Shown: in pieces, positions 34,363 to 45,523 of the stretch | How the letters are laid out: each line of letters begins with the position of its first letter | Position numbering within the stretch: position 1 is the first letter of the stretch | Made by a program: the position numbers and the translations under genes | Assembly (NCBI RefSeq): GCF_002006345.1 | Contig: NZ_LZZM01000245.1 | Location: 1-64,000, forward strand | Direction: 5' to 3' | Length of the DNA: 64,000 nucleotides | Source of the DNA: Clostridium puniceum | Lineage (GTDB): Bacteria > Bacillota > Clostridia > Clostridiales > Clostridiaceae | The notes under the pieces: model-generated | Databases searched by the model: none | Told to the model about the DNA's origin: nothing | Seen by the model: the letters and a program-made list of their open reading frames with translations, nothing else

Positions 34363-34420
34363 ATAAACTTATAAATCGAAATACTAAAAGTTATTTCAAT
34401 ATTATAAGTTTATCTTTTAT
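34363..34420. terminator. bidirectional terminator between thioesterase and FMN-binding genes
   Basis: ATAAACTTATAA (34363-34374) pairs with TTATAAGTTTAT (34402-34413), extended by an inner GAAATAC/GTTATTTC stem. T-rich tracts follow on plus (CTTTTATTC) and on minus (TTTTTAGATTT). Confidence 0.75.
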
Positions 34421-34497
34421 TCTATATACTATAACAACCCATTTAACAAGTCTTATTATTTAATACATACGTAATTAATATTTATTATTAAATTCTA

Positions 34498-34899
34498 TTA
34501 TTTTACAGTATCCAATGCATTTTCAATAGATTTAAGAATTACTTTGCTACTATTAGTTGCTCCTGAAATAGTATCTACTTTTAAGCTTTGTGCCTTAATT
34601 ACATTTTCCAGAATAACTTCTGCTGGCTTTCCTCTTTCATTTTTATGATTTACTAATTTTATATCTGTAATCTTTTTATCCTTAACAGTAACTAATACTT
34701 CTGAACCAACAAATTTAGTATCACAAACGCCTGTATACTTCCCATCAGGAATATTTGATATATCTATAGTATCAATTTTTAAATTACTGATTGTCTTTTT
34801 GTAATTTTGTACATCTATTAAATATTTTATTCCAAAGGTTCCTGCACCTATAACTGCAATAATAATCACTATAAATACTATCCTTTTCATTCTTAGCAT
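34498..34899 (-). CDS. membrane-anchored FMN-binding domain protein
   Basis: The 133-residue protein has an N-terminal membrane anchor (about 4-26, RIVFIVIIIAVIGAGTFGIKY) and an extracytoplasmic FMN-binding domain (about 50-133). DTISGATNSSKVILKSIENAL matches the SGAT-x-S/T motif at which ApbE links FMN covalently in Rnf/Nqr and PplA-like proteins. It is the last gene of the biosynthetic strand, 152 bases after the megasynthase. It may move electrons outside the membrane, in product modification or unrelated to it; context is the only link. Start ATG 34899 or 34890. Confidence 0.8.
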   Translation of the reverse strand: MLRMKRIVFIVIIIAVIGAGTFGIKYLIDVQNYKKTISNLKIDTIDISNIPDGKYTGVCDTKFVGSEVLVTVKDKKITDIKLVNHKNERGKPAEVILENVIKAQSLKVDTISGATNSSKVILKSIENALDTVK

Positions 34900-35051
34900 A
34901 TCTTTTCCTACCTTTACTTTTAATAAAGTTAAGCATATAAAAGAATACTTAATGTCTTTTTCTTTTTTATATAATGTTCAGATTATTACTTCTTTTATAT
35001 GCTCTTTATATTAATTTTTTAATTACAATTATTAAAGTGTTATATTAATTG

Positions 35052-38000
35052 CTACATTTTTATATCATTAATTAACTGCTTACAAATATCTTGTTTTTGA
35101 ATATCAGAAAGTGTATGATTCTTTTCTATTTTTAATAATCCTTTTGGCTCTATTTTTTTTAATTGATCTGATTCTGCATAAACTGGCTCTTTTTGAACAG
35201 AAATCTTATAATTTTCATTTTCAAAAGGATAAGTAGACAATGTTACTTTCTTTATATTGTAATTAAAGAATTTATTTGGATTATACCTTACGCCAAGAGT
35301 ATAAAGCTTCGCAAATGCTTTAATAATAGATTCCACAGGGCTATTATTTATATCAATTTCAACCCAATTAATCAATTTTTCGTCGTAAAAATCTTTAGTT
35401 TTAATTTCATCATAGCTACCTAGATATATAACTACTTGATTTTTATTTACAAACCCGTTTAAGCTCTTGATACATTTTTCATCATGTGAGAAAATATTAA
35501 ATTCACTTTCTATAACTCCTGATGGTGTTAATATAGGGCAGCTTACATATATTTTATTTTCATAAATTTTATTGCGCTCCTCATCTATTATGATGCTGCT
35601 GCTAAAAATATGTTCTAAAGCTTGATCTAAACTTATTATTCCAGTTAAAACAGATGCTGCCACGATGCCTATTCTTTCTGCAATTATTCCATAAAGCTTA
35701 ACTTCAAATTTACTAAATAAAACACCCAGTGCATATTGTGATGCAAAAGTTTCAAAACTTGCCATTTCTTCTTTAGTAATATTTTTAAATCTTTCACATC
35801 TATCCATACATTCTTTATATGCATCATTAAAAGCAACAAACCGTACTGATAAATCTTCTTTGATATGCTTTATATTACCATCTAAAACAAGGTAAGCTTC
35901 CGTCTGACGATTTGGATTAGACCTTCCCTCGTAAATTTTTTCTGTAATGTTATCATTTTCTATTTGAGTAAGTATCTCTAATAAGTGTTTCTTAGATTTT
36001 ACCATTGCTGAAATTTTAGCGCTAAACTCCTTTTGACTGTTATTTATAGTGTAGCAAATTGAAGAAACAGCTAATTCTTCTTGTTGTTCTAGATTTGTCT
36101 TTAAATTTGCAGCTATAGTTTTAATTACATTTTGATTTCTGCCAGTTAATTGTAATAAATATGGTGATTTTTCATCTTCACATTCACAATTACTTTCTTT
36201 TTGAGCTTCTTCCAAAATTACGTGAACATTGGTTCCTCCAAATCCAAAACCATTCACTCCTGCTCTTAGCGGAATTTGACCGTTTCCTCTCCATTCCTTA
36301 GCTTCTTTACTAGCAACATAGAATGGCGAATTTGCAAAATCTATATTAGAATTAGTTGTTGCTTCATCATAATTTACAGTATGTGGTATCTTCTTATTTT
36401 TTAATGCAAGAAGAACCTTAATCAAACTAGTTATTCCTGACGCTGATAACATATGACCTATTGAAGATTTAACTGATCCAATAGCACAGAATTGTTTTTC
36501 TGCTGTAAATGATCGAAAGGCTTTAGTCATCCCTTCAACTTCAATCGGATCTCCTAAAGGTGTTCCCGTTCCATGAGTTTCAACATAAGATACAGTTGCT
36601 GGATCAATATTTGCTCTTAAATATGCCTTTCTTATTGCTTCTGCTTGTCCTTGTGGTCTAGGTGCTGTTATACCTTGAGAATGCCCATCATTATTAATGC
36701 TAGAACCTTTAATTACAGCCATGATATTATCTTTATCCCTTATAGCGTCTTCTAGTGGTTTTAATAATACTGCACTTGCACCTTCTGAAAGTACCATACC
36801 ATCTGACCTGCTATCAAATGGATAACAAACTCCTGTTTTAGATAGTGCTTGAACTCTACTTAATCCGACAAATGTTGTAGGTGTGATATTTAAATTTACA
36901 CCTCCGGCTATAGCCATTTTACTTTCCCCTGACCTAATGCTTTCACATGCTAGATGCAATGCTGAAAGTGAGGATGAACAAGCTGAATTAACTGTTAAAC
37001 TTGGCCCAGTAAGATTTAGGCAATGACTTACTCTTGCTGCAACTTCATTTATACTATTTCCTGCAACTGCATCAGATACCATCATTGCTGGCTGTAATAC
37101 ATTAATGATGCTATTCATTATTTCATTTTTCTCACCAGTACTCATATTATTAAATATTTGACTTTGTGATAAATTATCTTTTAATTCCATGTAAGTTCTA
37201 TAATTTGTAAAATGCTCTGCATAATTATTTTGTTCACAGCCAACAAACACTCCTATATTATTTGTGTTATATCTGCCACCGTAACCCGCCTGTTGCAGCG
37301 CTTCCCATGCAATCTCTAGGAAAATTCTCTGTTGTGGGTCCGTAACATTAGCTTCACTTGGTGACATACCAAAAAATAGTGGATCGAATCCATACGGATT
37401 ATCTATAAAGCCGCCATATTTAGAATATATTGTATGGGTAGAGTTGGAATCTGTACTAAACCAACCTTTTGATGCCCATCTTTCTGAAGGAATTTCCTTT
37501 ATTACGCATTTCCCTTCCTCTAAGATCTTCCAATATTCATCTAATGAATTTGCTCCTGGTATTCTAAGACTTGCACTAATTATTGCAATATCTTTTATTT
37601 TTTCAACTTTAAAATTATCTTCTTCTAAAGTATCTGTCTTATCTAATGCTATCTCATCAAAGTCTTGAACATAAGCCTTCTCAATATATTCTGCTAATGA
37701 CTCTGGAGTTTGGTATTCAAATATTAATGTAGGGTATAATTCCATCCCAAGATTGGTTCCTAACATTTCCATAACCTTTACCGCACCAAGTGAATCCAAC
37801 CCTAATTCAAGGAAATTTTGGCCAATATCAAGCTCATCCTGCTTAATATGCAATTGCTTAGAAATAACATTATAAACAATTTCTTTAATATTATATATTT
37901 TCTTTAAGTTTAATTTAGTAACTTTAGTTTGGAAAGTTTTCTTTTCATTTAAAATTTCAACTTTATCTATTATATGTGTTACTCTTTGATTTCCATCTGA

Positions 38001-41000
38001 TAAAACTCTCATAAATGCTTCCACAGCTTTTTTGGGGGCAAGAGGGTTTAAACCTTGTGCTTTTAATGCTAAATCAGTACTCTCTCCCAAATCGGATCCC
38101 ATTCCAATACTTGCCCATAATGAATAGTTTAATGCAATAGTTTTTCCTGGAGCACCATCAGCTTCTCTATAGAAACTATAGGCAGATAAAAATGAATTTG
38201 CTGCTGAATAATCTCCAAGTCCTGCTGACCAAATCTTTTTAGAGCAAGATACTGAAGAAATCATAACAAAAAATTTTAATGGCTCTTTTCTTGTAACTAA
38301 ATCAGTTATTACTCCACCTTGCAATTTAGGTTCTATAACACTATTTACTACTTTGATTTCTTTATTTAAAAGCTTAAATGTAGATGAATCAAGTGTACCT
38401 GCTGCATGAATTACCCCATGAATAGATCCATATTTATTATTTATTCTGATTATAAGAGCTTTCATATCATTCATTTTTGTTACATCTACACTCTCATAGG
38501 ACACATTTACTCCAAGTTCTTCAAGCTTCAAAATTAAATTAATCTTTTTAGCTGATTTGGTATTGTTAAGCATTTCCTTATCCCATTTTTCTCTTAAAGG
38601 CAATTCTTTACGCCCTGTTAAGATCAAGTTAATTTTAGCTTTCTTTGCAACTTCTTTAGCAATTTCACCACCTACAGCACTCAAACCGCCTGTAATTAAA
38701 TAAGTTTCACCATCATTAAATTTAATCTTTGAAGATTTATTTAATTCAACTATATTAACTAAATCCCTACTATATTTTATTCCATTTCTAATAACGGTTA
38801 TACCTTCACTATTAGCTTCACTTATAATTTCATTAAATAAAGTTTGAGCAATTTCTCTATCAGATTTATACTCATTTTTATCTATATCAACACAATGTGA
38901 ATTTACAAAACTATTTTCTTGATCTAATGCAATAGCTAGAGTTACGGCAATAGATTGATGTGGAGCAGATATTTTATGTTCCTCATCTATAGGAACTGCA
39001 CTATTTGTTGCTAACAATACTTTTACATTTTCTATATTAAATTTTAATAAAGCTTTTCCAATGTATAATATACTATAAATATCTCCATGTATTACTTTAT
39101 CATTAAATACAGCTTCTAATTTAGAAATTTCTTCTTTTAGATTCCAAAGATGTATTACAGCCGCTATATCACCTTGAATGTTTTTAAATAATTCAACGTA
39201 GTCATTTTCTAATATTGGATTAATTAGAAATTCTCGATTACCGTCATAACTATATTCTTCACCTACTTTAACAACATAAACTTTATTTTTTTCCTCATCA
39301 AACATTGAAACAAGTTCTTCTTGAATACCGCTTCCATCATCAAAAATTACTATATTTCCTGAAGGTAAAGAATTTAAATGTTCTCGTAATTTATCAGGCA
39401 CCCATTTCCAATTATAGAACCAGTTATCAGGAACTTTGATGTTTCCTATTCCAAAATCTGGTTTGTACTCCTTTCTATCAAATGGATATGAAGGTAATTT
39501 AATTCTTTTATAGTAAATTCCACTTTCAAGTTTTTCAAAATTTATATCTATTCCTAGGTCAAAAAGTGAAGATATTGTTTTTAAAACTATATCCAAAGAA
39601 TCTTCTCTACGGTCTGATGATAATAAAATCGTTGTATTATTATTAGTTTGTATACCACTTGCCATCCTCGATAATACTCTGTCCGGACCACATTCAATAA
39701 AAATATCTACAGATTTGTCTACTAAATACTTTATACTTTGTTCAAACTTTACAGATGATAAAATATGTTCTACCCAGTATTCAGTGTCAAACGGTTCCTT
39801 CATTATTTGTCCAGTCACATTTGATACTATAGGTATTTTAGGGGTATTAAATGTGACCTTACTAAGAACTTCTCTAAATGCATCCAGCATTGGATTCATA
39901 AGTGGTGAATGAAAGGCTTGAGAAACCTTAAGCTTCTTCATTCCTATTCCTTCTTTTAGCAATACTATGCAAAATTTATCTATATCCTTTCTTTCTCCTG
40001 ATATAACTTGGTGAGTTCCATTATATGCAGCAATCCACACATTTCCATCAAAATTTTTAAGTAATAATTCAAGTTTATCTCCAGAAGTAAATACCGCACA
40101 CATGCTTCCTTCCGATTGCAATTCATTCATCAGCGTTCCTCTAGCAGTTACTATTTTAGCAGCTTCCTGTAAACTTATTACACCCGAAAGGCAGGCTGCT
40201 GACCATTCTCCAACACTATGTCCGAGCATGTAAGCCGGTTTAACACCTAGGTCTAGAAAAAGTTTTCCAAATGCATAATCCATAGCAAATACTACAGGTT
40301 GTGTAATATTCGTTTGCTCAAGAATTTTTTCATCTGCTTGATCACTATAAATTAAATTAGTTATCTTTTCATTAAGATATGGATAAAATGCTTCTGAACA
40401 CTCATCAATATATTTTTGGAAAATAGGCAGTTTCTCATATAGCATTCTTCCCATTCCAACATATTGGGAACCTTGTCCTGTAAACATTAGCGCTATTTTA
40501 TGCTGAATTTCATAGCTTGTATTCTTCAATTTAATATCTTCAAGCTTACTTAATAAATCTTCAACCGATTCGCACACAACGCTGTAGCGATATTTGAAAA
40601 ATGTCTTAGATGTATTCTCTGTATAGCATATATCGCTTAACCTATTTTCCTTATTTGCTTTAATATATCCTGTAAGGTTATTAATTTTTAGCTTCAGAGA
40701 TTTTTCTGCATTAGCTGAAATAGCTAAAATATGCCTCTTTCTTTCATATTGTCTTGCAGTTTCTTCTTCAACCAGCTTTGGTGCTTCCTCAATAACCATG
40801 TGACAATTAGTTCCACCAAATCCAAATGAATTAACAGCTGCTCTTCTCAATGATCCTTCATTAGCATCCCAATTCTTTGCTTCCAACATAGTATAAAATG
40901 GAGTTTTATCAAATTTAATTGATGGATTAAGTTCATTTAAGTTTATATTAGGAGGTATAATTTTATTATTCATAGCTAGCACTACTTTAATAAAACTTGC

Positions 41001-44000
41001 TATCCCTGCACCATTAAGAAGATGACCGATATTTGCCTTAATTGAACCTATAGCTATTGAATTATTTTTAGGATTCCATCTCTTAAATGCACTTGTTAAA
41101 GCTCTTATTTCACTTGGATCTCCAATTTTTGTACCAGTGCCATGAGCTTCAACGTATTGTATTTCATTTGGATCAATACCATTATTTAAATATAAAGATT
41201 CAATTACTTCACGTTGACCATTAGGATTAGGAGCCATAACGCCTATAGAATGTCCATCATTATTTATTGAGCTTGCTTTGATAACTGCGAGAACTTTATC
41301 TCCATCTTCTAAAGCTTTTTTAAGTGGCTTTAGTAAAACTATCCCCGCACCTTCCCCTGGAACAAGACCATCAGCTTTAGCGTCGAAAACCCTTGATACT
41401 CCACTTGTTGATAGTGCTCCCGCATTGCTAAGATAAATATATGGCGTAGGAGTAAGCAAAAGATTAATCCCACCTGCTATAGCTAATTCACATTCACCTT
41501 TGCGTAGAGATTCACACGCTAAATGAATTGTTACTAATGAAGATGAGCATGCTGTATCTACCGTAATACTAGGACCTTTTAAATCAAATTCTTGAGAAGT
41601 TCTTGCAGCAATCATATTTATAATGTTGTCCACAAGTAAATTGGAATGAAACTCAGTTACACCAAGTTTATTTTTCCACTCTTTTAGTATTGACTCTTGT
41701 ACGTCTTTTGTAAGTGAATTAAAGCTATCAAAATTCCTAAGATTTGACATATTTAAAGTATTTAAATGATATTCTTGATATGTATTAGTACCGGCGCCAA
41801 TATATAATGCTAATCGCTTACCACCTACTGTTTTTCTAGAATATCCTGCTCTCTCTAATATTTCAAATACCAATTCTAAAATAATTCTTTGCTGAGGATC
41901 CATAACTGCTGCTTCCTCATCAGATATATTAAACAATTTTGCATCGAAATCAAAAGCATCATTTATGAAAGCACCTGTACGACAATTTGTTTTTGTAGGA
42001 TCACTATTTTTACTATAATATTGATTTATGTCCCATCTATCTTCTGGCACTTCACTAATACTGCATTTTCCACTTACAATATTATTCCAAAATTCTTCTG
42101 GATTTTTTGCTTCTGGGAAACGACAAGACATTTCTATTACCGCTATATCATCCTCTTCATTTATACCCTTAGAGATTCTTCTTGTAATATTAGCTTCTGA
42201 TATATTCTCTTTTGATAGCTTTATAAGATATTCATCCATTTCATTTATTGTTTTACAATTAATAAGTATATCGTGACCTAATTCTAAATTAAATTCATCT
42301 TCAAGTAATCCTAAAACTTGAACTGCTTTTATTGAGCTTCCCCCTAACGATAAGAATGACTGATTATATCCTATACTTTCTGCCGGCTTATCTAATACTG
42401 TAGCCCATATTTCTCGTATCTTATTAGCATTTTTATCTAACACTAAATGCTTTACTTGCTCTATTCTTTCTGATTTTTTCTCTATTCTATTTTCTTCTTC
42501 ATTAAATAGTAACTCATCTGAAGTAAAAGTTGTATCTTCATACTCGTTATTTAGCAATGATTGTACCATCATAAAACGTCTTACTTTACCACTGGTAGTT
42601 TTAGGAATAGCTTTAACTAAAACAACATAATCAACAGATATACCAAAAGCCTCATTTATCTTTTTAAGCATATTTCCATAAAATTCTTTCATCTCATCCT
42701 TCTTTATACGAAGTGCTGAAAATATTGCTGTTTTTTCTCTTCCTTCTTTCTCATCATGCCAACCACCTATTACGACTTTTCCAGGCTCTACTCCATCCGT
42801 TTCTTCTATCTTAAACTCAATATCATAAGAAAAAAAATTTTGCCCATTAACAAAAATTATATCTTTAATTCGTCCTGTTACGCATAGTTTTCCATCAATC
42901 ATAAAACCAGTATCTCCTGTTTTGAGCCATCCATCTTGGAACGATTTATTAGTTGCTTCAGGATTATTGATATAACCAGCTGTAACATTTTCACCCTTAA
43001 TTTGTATTTCTCCTAATTGTTTTTCAGGAACTATTTTTCCTTCATCATTTACAATACGCACCTGCATTCCAGAAATAGCATATCCTTCATTAGCTACTTG
43101 TAATGAATCAATGTCATTTTCAGAAACCTCTTCTGCTAGTGACTTATTTATAAGACTATTTCTACTAATAAAATGACTTTCTGGTTTAGTACCTGCTTTA
43201 GGAAATGCAACAGCTAAACATGCCTCAGCCATTCCATACACCATATACATACTTGTTTCTGATAAATTACATACAGATAACTTCTCCATAAATTCCCTAA
43301 CCAAAGGTACTGAAATAGGCTCTGCACCATTAAAGATTAATCTTAAACTACTTAAATCCCAACTTTCAAGATGTTTATCAGTAATTTTTTTTAGCAATAA
43401 CCTGTATCCAAAATTAGGGCTAGAAGTTAGTGTAATCTTATATTTTGAAATTAAATCAAACCAGAGTGTAGGTCTTTTTACAAACTTCATAGGACTCATA
43501 TTTATCTGAAATAGACCTAATGCAACCATTGTTAAATGGAAGCCAATCAAACCCATGTCATGATAATATGGCATCCAAGAAAGAACTCTATCCTCTGCTT
43601 TTAACTCAGCACTTTCAATTATTCCTGCTAAATTAGTTAACAAATTTTTATGTGTTAGAATTACTCCTTTTGGTGAATTAGTACTTCCTGAGCTGAATTG
43701 TATAAATGCAGGCTTTTCAGTTAAAGATAAATTAATTGAACCTTTTGTCTTACTCTGTCTTAGGATTGATATGTCTAACATTTTTATTTGTTGACATTCT
43801 GGATAAAAATCATTATTTTTCATATTAGTAATCATTGATATATCACTAACCATTACAGGTTTTTTGAGTGTATTCCAGACATTTATAAGTTTTTCTAGAG
43901 ATGCATTTTTCCCTTTAAAGGCTGATGGCGGCGAAATTGGTACTGGTACAAATCCTCCAAGTACACATGCCCAGAAAGCTACAACAAAATCAATATTATC

Positions 44001-44261
44001 TTGAAATGATATCATTACAAAGTTATCTTGCTTTAATTCACTTTTTTCTAGTTCTCCTAAACAATACAAAGCTTTTTCAAGTATTTCTTCATAACTAAAG
44101 AAAATTTCTGTATTATCATTTTGAATAAATGTTATACCCTTATCTTTTGATTTCTGTGCAGATTCTATTAATAAATTGGCAATATTCTTTTTATTGCAGT
44201 ATTCATCTGATATAGCTTTTCCACAAGAAATTGATATTTTTTCATTATTTTTTTCTTCCAT
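35052..44261 (-). CDS. modular polyketide synthase FAAL-ACP-KS-AT-KR-ACP-KS-(inactive AT)
   Basis: The 3069 residues comprise a fatty acyl-AMP ligase (1-590, FSSGSTNSPKGVILTH, YGMAEACLAVAFP), ACP (Ser643), KS1 (about 710-1145, Cys905, HGTGTKIGD, IGHLLNGAG), AT1 (about 1190-1500, Ser1349 in GHSVGE; QAFHS suggests malonyl), KR (about 1580-2075, GGLSAVGGEIA, Tyr2018; LDS loop nearest the B type), ACP (Ser2157) and KS2 (about 2185-2620, Cys2428). A tail then aligns with an AT whose GHSxG has become AERIG (Arg2863 in place of Ser). No DH, ER, final ACP or thioesterase is present. It likely activates a fatty acid, extends it once to a beta-hydroxy stage, and hands it over after a second KS. AGGAGATGA precedes ATG. 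Confidence 0.95.
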   Translation of the reverse strand: MEEKNNEKISISCGKAISDEYCNKKNIANLLIESAQKSKDKGITFIQNDNTEIFFSYEEILEKALYCLGELEKSELKQDNFVMISFQDNIDFVVAFWACVLGGFVPVPISPPSAFKGKNASLEKLINVWNTLKKPVMVSDISMITNMKNNDFYPECQQIKMLDISILRQSKTKGSINLSLTEKPAFIQFSSGSTNSPKGVILTHKNLLTNLAGIIESAELKAEDRVLSWMPYYHDMGLIGFHLTMVALGLFQINMSPMKFVKRPTLWFDLISKYKITLTSSPNFGYRLLLKKITDKHLESWDLSSLRLIFNGAEPISVPLVREFMEKLSVCNLSETSMYMVYGMAEACLAVAFPKAGTKPESHFISRNSLINKSLAEEVSENDIDSLQVANEGYAISGMQVRIVNDEGKIVPEKQLGEIQIKGENVTAGYINNPEATNKSFQDGWLKTGDTGFMIDGKLCVTGRIKDIIFVNGQNFFSYDIEFKIEETDGVEPGKVVIGGWHDEKEGREKTAIFSALRIKKDEMKEFYGNMLKKINEAFGISVDYVVLVKAIPKTTSGKVRRFMMVQSLLNNEYEDTTFTSDELLFNEEENRIEKKSERIEQVKHLVLDKNANKIREIWATVLDKPAESIGYNQSFLSLGGSSIKAVQVLGLLEDEFNLELGHDILINCKTINEMDEYLIKLSKENISEANITRRISKGINEEDDIAVIEMSCRFPEAKNPEEFWNNIVSGKCSISEVPEDRWDINQYYSKNSDPTKTNCRTGAFINDAFDFDAKLFNISDEEAAVMDPQQRIILELVFEILERAGYSRKTVGGKRLALYIGAGTNTYQEYHLNTLNMSNLRNFDSFNSLTKDVQESILKEWKNKLGVTEFHSNLLVDNIINMIAARTSQEFDLKGPSITVDTACSSSLVTIHLACESLRKGECELAIAGGINLLLTPTPYIYLSNAGALSTSGVSRVFDAKADGLVPGEGAGIVLLKPLKKALEDGDKVLAVIKASSINNDGHSIGVMAPNPNGQREVIESLYLNNGIDPNEIQYVEAHGTGTKIGDPSEIRALTSAFKRWNPKNNSIAIGSIKANIGHLLNGAGIASFIKVVLAMNNKIIPPNINLNELNPSIKFDKTPFYTMLEAKNWDANEGSLRRAAVNSFGFGGTNCHMVIEEAPKLVEEETARQYERKRHILAISANAEKSLKLKINNLTGYIKANKENRLSDICYTENTSKTFFKYRYSVVCESVEDLLSKLEDIKLKNTSYEIQHKIALMFTGQGSQYVGMGRMLYEKLPIFQKYIDECSEAFYPYLNEKITNLIYSDQADEKILEQTNITQPVVFAMDYAFGKLFLDLGVKPAYMLGHSVGEWSAACLSGVISLQEAAKIVTARGTLMNELQSEGSMCAVFTSGDKLELLLKNFDGNVWIAAYNGTHQVISGERKDIDKFCIVLLKEGIGMKKLKVSQAFHSPLMNPMLDAFREVLSKVTFNTPKIPIVSNVTGQIMKEPFDTEYWVEHILSSVKFEQSIKYLVDKSVDIFIECGPDRVLSRMASGIQTNNNTTILLSSDRREDSLDIVLKTISSLFDLGIDINFEKLESGIYYKRIKLPSYPFDRKEYKPDFGIGNIKVPDNWFYNWKWVPDKLREHLNSLPSGNIVIFDDGSGIQEELVSMFDEEKNKVYVVKVGEEYSYDGNREFLINPILENDYVELFKNIQGDIAAVIHLWNLKEEISKLEAVFNDKVIHGDIYSILYIGKALLKFNIENVKVLLATNSAVPIDEEHKISAPHQSIAVTLAIALDQENSFVNSHCVDIDKNEYKSDREIAQTLFNEIISEANSEGITVIRNGIKYSRDLVNIVELNKSSKIKFNDGETYLITGGLSAVGGEIAKEVAKKAKINLILTGRKELPLREKWDKEMLNNTKSAKKINLILKLEELGVNVSYESVDVTKMNDMKALIIRINNKYGSIHGVIHAAGTLDSSTFKLLNKEIKVVNSVIEPKLQGGVITDLVTRKEPLKFFVMISSVSCSKKIWSAGLGDYSAANSFLSAYSFYREADGAPGKTIALNYSLWASIGMGSDLGESTDLALKAQGLNPLAPKKAVEAFMRVLSDGNQRVTHIIDKVEILNEKKTFQTKVTKLNLKKIYNIKEIVYNVISKQLHIKQDELDIGQNFLELGLDSLGAVKVMEMLGTNLGMELYPTLIFEYQTPESLAEYIEKAYVQDFDEIALDKTDTLEEDNFKVEKIKDIAIISASLRIPGANSLDEYWKILEEGKCVIKEIPSERWASKGWFSTDSNSTHTIYSKYGGFIDNPYGFDPLFFGMSPSEANVTDPQQRIFLEIAWEALQQAGYGGRYNTNNIGVFVGCEQNNYAEHFTNYRTYMELKDNLSQSQIFNNMSTGEKNEIMNSIINVLQPAMMVSDAVAGNSINEVAARVSHCLNLTGPSLTVNSACSSSLSALHLACESIRSGESKMAIAGGVNLNITPTTFVGLSRVQALSKTGVCYPFDSRSDGMVLSEGASAVLLKPLEDAIRDKDNIMAVIKGSSINNDGHSQGITAPRPQGQAEAIRKAYLRANIDPATVSYVETHGTGTPLGDPIEVEGMTKAFRSFTAEKQFCAIGSVKSSIGHMLSASGITSLIKVLLALKNKKIPHTVNYDEATTNSNIDFANSPFYVASKEAKEWRGNGQIPLRAGVNGFGFGGTNVHVILEEAQKESNCECEDEKSPYLLQLTGRNQNVIKTIAANLKTNLEQQEELAVSSICYTINNSQKEFSAKISAMVKSKKHLLEILTQIENDNITEKIYEGRSNPNRQTEAYLVLDGNIKHIKEDLSVRFVAFNDAYKECMDRCERFKNITKEEMASFETFASQYALGVLFSKFEVKLYGIIAERIGIVAASVLTGIISLDQALEHIFSSSIIIDEERNKIYENKIYVSCPILTPSGVIESEFNIFSHDEKCIKSLNGFVNKNQVVIYLGSYDEIKTKDFYDEKLINWVEIDINNSPVESIIKAFAKLYTLGVRYNPNKFFNYNIKKVTLSTYPFENENYKISVQKEPVYAESDQLKKIEPKGLLKIEKNHTLSDIQKQDICKQLINDIKM

Positions 44262-44333
44262 TTTTTCATCTCCTACTTCAATAATTAAATATTACTTTGA
44301 ATCGTTAAATTCACATTCAAAAACTGCATAAAC

Positions 44334-45506
44334 TTAACATGTGATCTTGGATGCTTTTTTGAACTGCTTAGAATATGCTATAACAATAAATGTAGTAAAA
44401 AGAACTAAACATACACTAAAAATATGGTCATCACCAAGCAAGCTCATAGTTATAGATGATATAAGAGGCCCAATAGTAGAACCCATTCCATAAAAAGAAG
44501 TGAATAAAGATGTACCAGAAGCTAGTTCTTCTTTCTTAAGGTTTTGAACTGAACTTGCCAAAGCTATTGGATATATAGGTCCAATAATAAGACCTGACAA
44601 AAATGAGAATACTAATCTTAAAGTAATATTATTAATAACTACTATTCCCAAGACTGTAAATATAGAAATAAAAATGCTTATTTTTAAAATTCTCTCACGA
44701 CCTAATTTATCAGCGAAATAAGTTATTGGTATAGTTCCTATAATACTGCCAACTACAAATATTCCCAAAGCATATCCAATATCGGATAAATTATACTTTT
44801 GATGTATCAGAAATATTGGGTATAGAGTCGTTAATGTAGTTTCTGTAAATCCATATAAAAATGCTCCCTGAAGCCCGCTAGATACTTTTTTAAGTACCTT
44901 TGTTTTCGGCTTATCTGAAAAAAATAATTTTTCCTTAAACTTTAGACTTACTATAAGTTGAGATATTGTAAGTGCACCAGCTGAAAACATAAATGGAATC
45001 CACATTTTATATTCATAAAGTATAGGTCCTATAACAGAACTAAATACAAATCCTATAGCAAAACATAATGAATACATACCATTAATTGTTCCCCTTATAT
45101 CCTCAAGTGCTAATCCTTGAAGTATAGTTTGTATTCCAACCATATTTAAGCTTATCCCAAAACCTATTAGCATCATTAAGAAAAGTAAAACAAATAAATT
45201 GGGAATAAACGGGAATATAATTACTGCAATAGCTGCCATAATACTACCAAGTAACATGTTTTTTTTAATACTCTTATTCCTGCAACTCTTATCAATATAA
45301 ATAGAACCTATTGACATAAATAAAAAGAATGAAGAAGATACTATTCCAATCCATAAACTTCCGATGTTTTTTTCTTTTAAATGTGTTGATGCAAGGGGAT
45401 TAATTATCCCCATTGCAATACCAATAAGTAACCCTATAATATAAACCACCCATTTTTTTTTTGAAAATACTAACTGTATTTTTGGTTTTAAGTACTGAAT
45501 ATACAT
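44334..45506 (-). CDS. MFS transporter, probable product exporter
   Basis: This 390-residue major facilitator has about 12 membrane segments. The segment DKLGRERILKI after TM7 is the usual cytoplasmic loop of the fold, and GFGISLNMVGIQTILQGL lies in TM4-5. It sits between the two megasynthase genes on the same strand (18 bases after one, 73 before the other), which is the basis for calling it the exporter or self-resistance pump of the product. GGAG lies upstream of ATG. Confidence 0.88.
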   Translation of the reverse strand: MYIQYLKPKIQLVFSKKKWVVYIIGLLIGIAMGIINPLASTHLKEKNIGSLWIGIVSSSFFLFMSIGSIYIDKSCRNKSIKKNMLLGSIMAAIAVIIFPFIPNLFVLLFLMMLIGFGISLNMVGIQTILQGLALEDIRGTINGMYSLCFAIGFVFSSVIGPILYEYKMWIPFMFSAGALTISQLIVSLKFKEKLFFSDKPKTKVLKKVSSGLQGAFLYGFTETTLTTLYPIFLIHQKYNLSDIGYALGIFVVGSIIGTIPITYFADKLGRERILKISIFISIFTVLGIVVINNITLRLVFSFLSGLIIGPIYPIALASSVQNLKKEELASGTSLFTSFYGMGSTIGPLISSITMSLLGDDHIFSVCLVLFTTFIVIAYSKQFKKASKITC

Positions 45507-45523
45507 AATTGATTAAAACTCCT

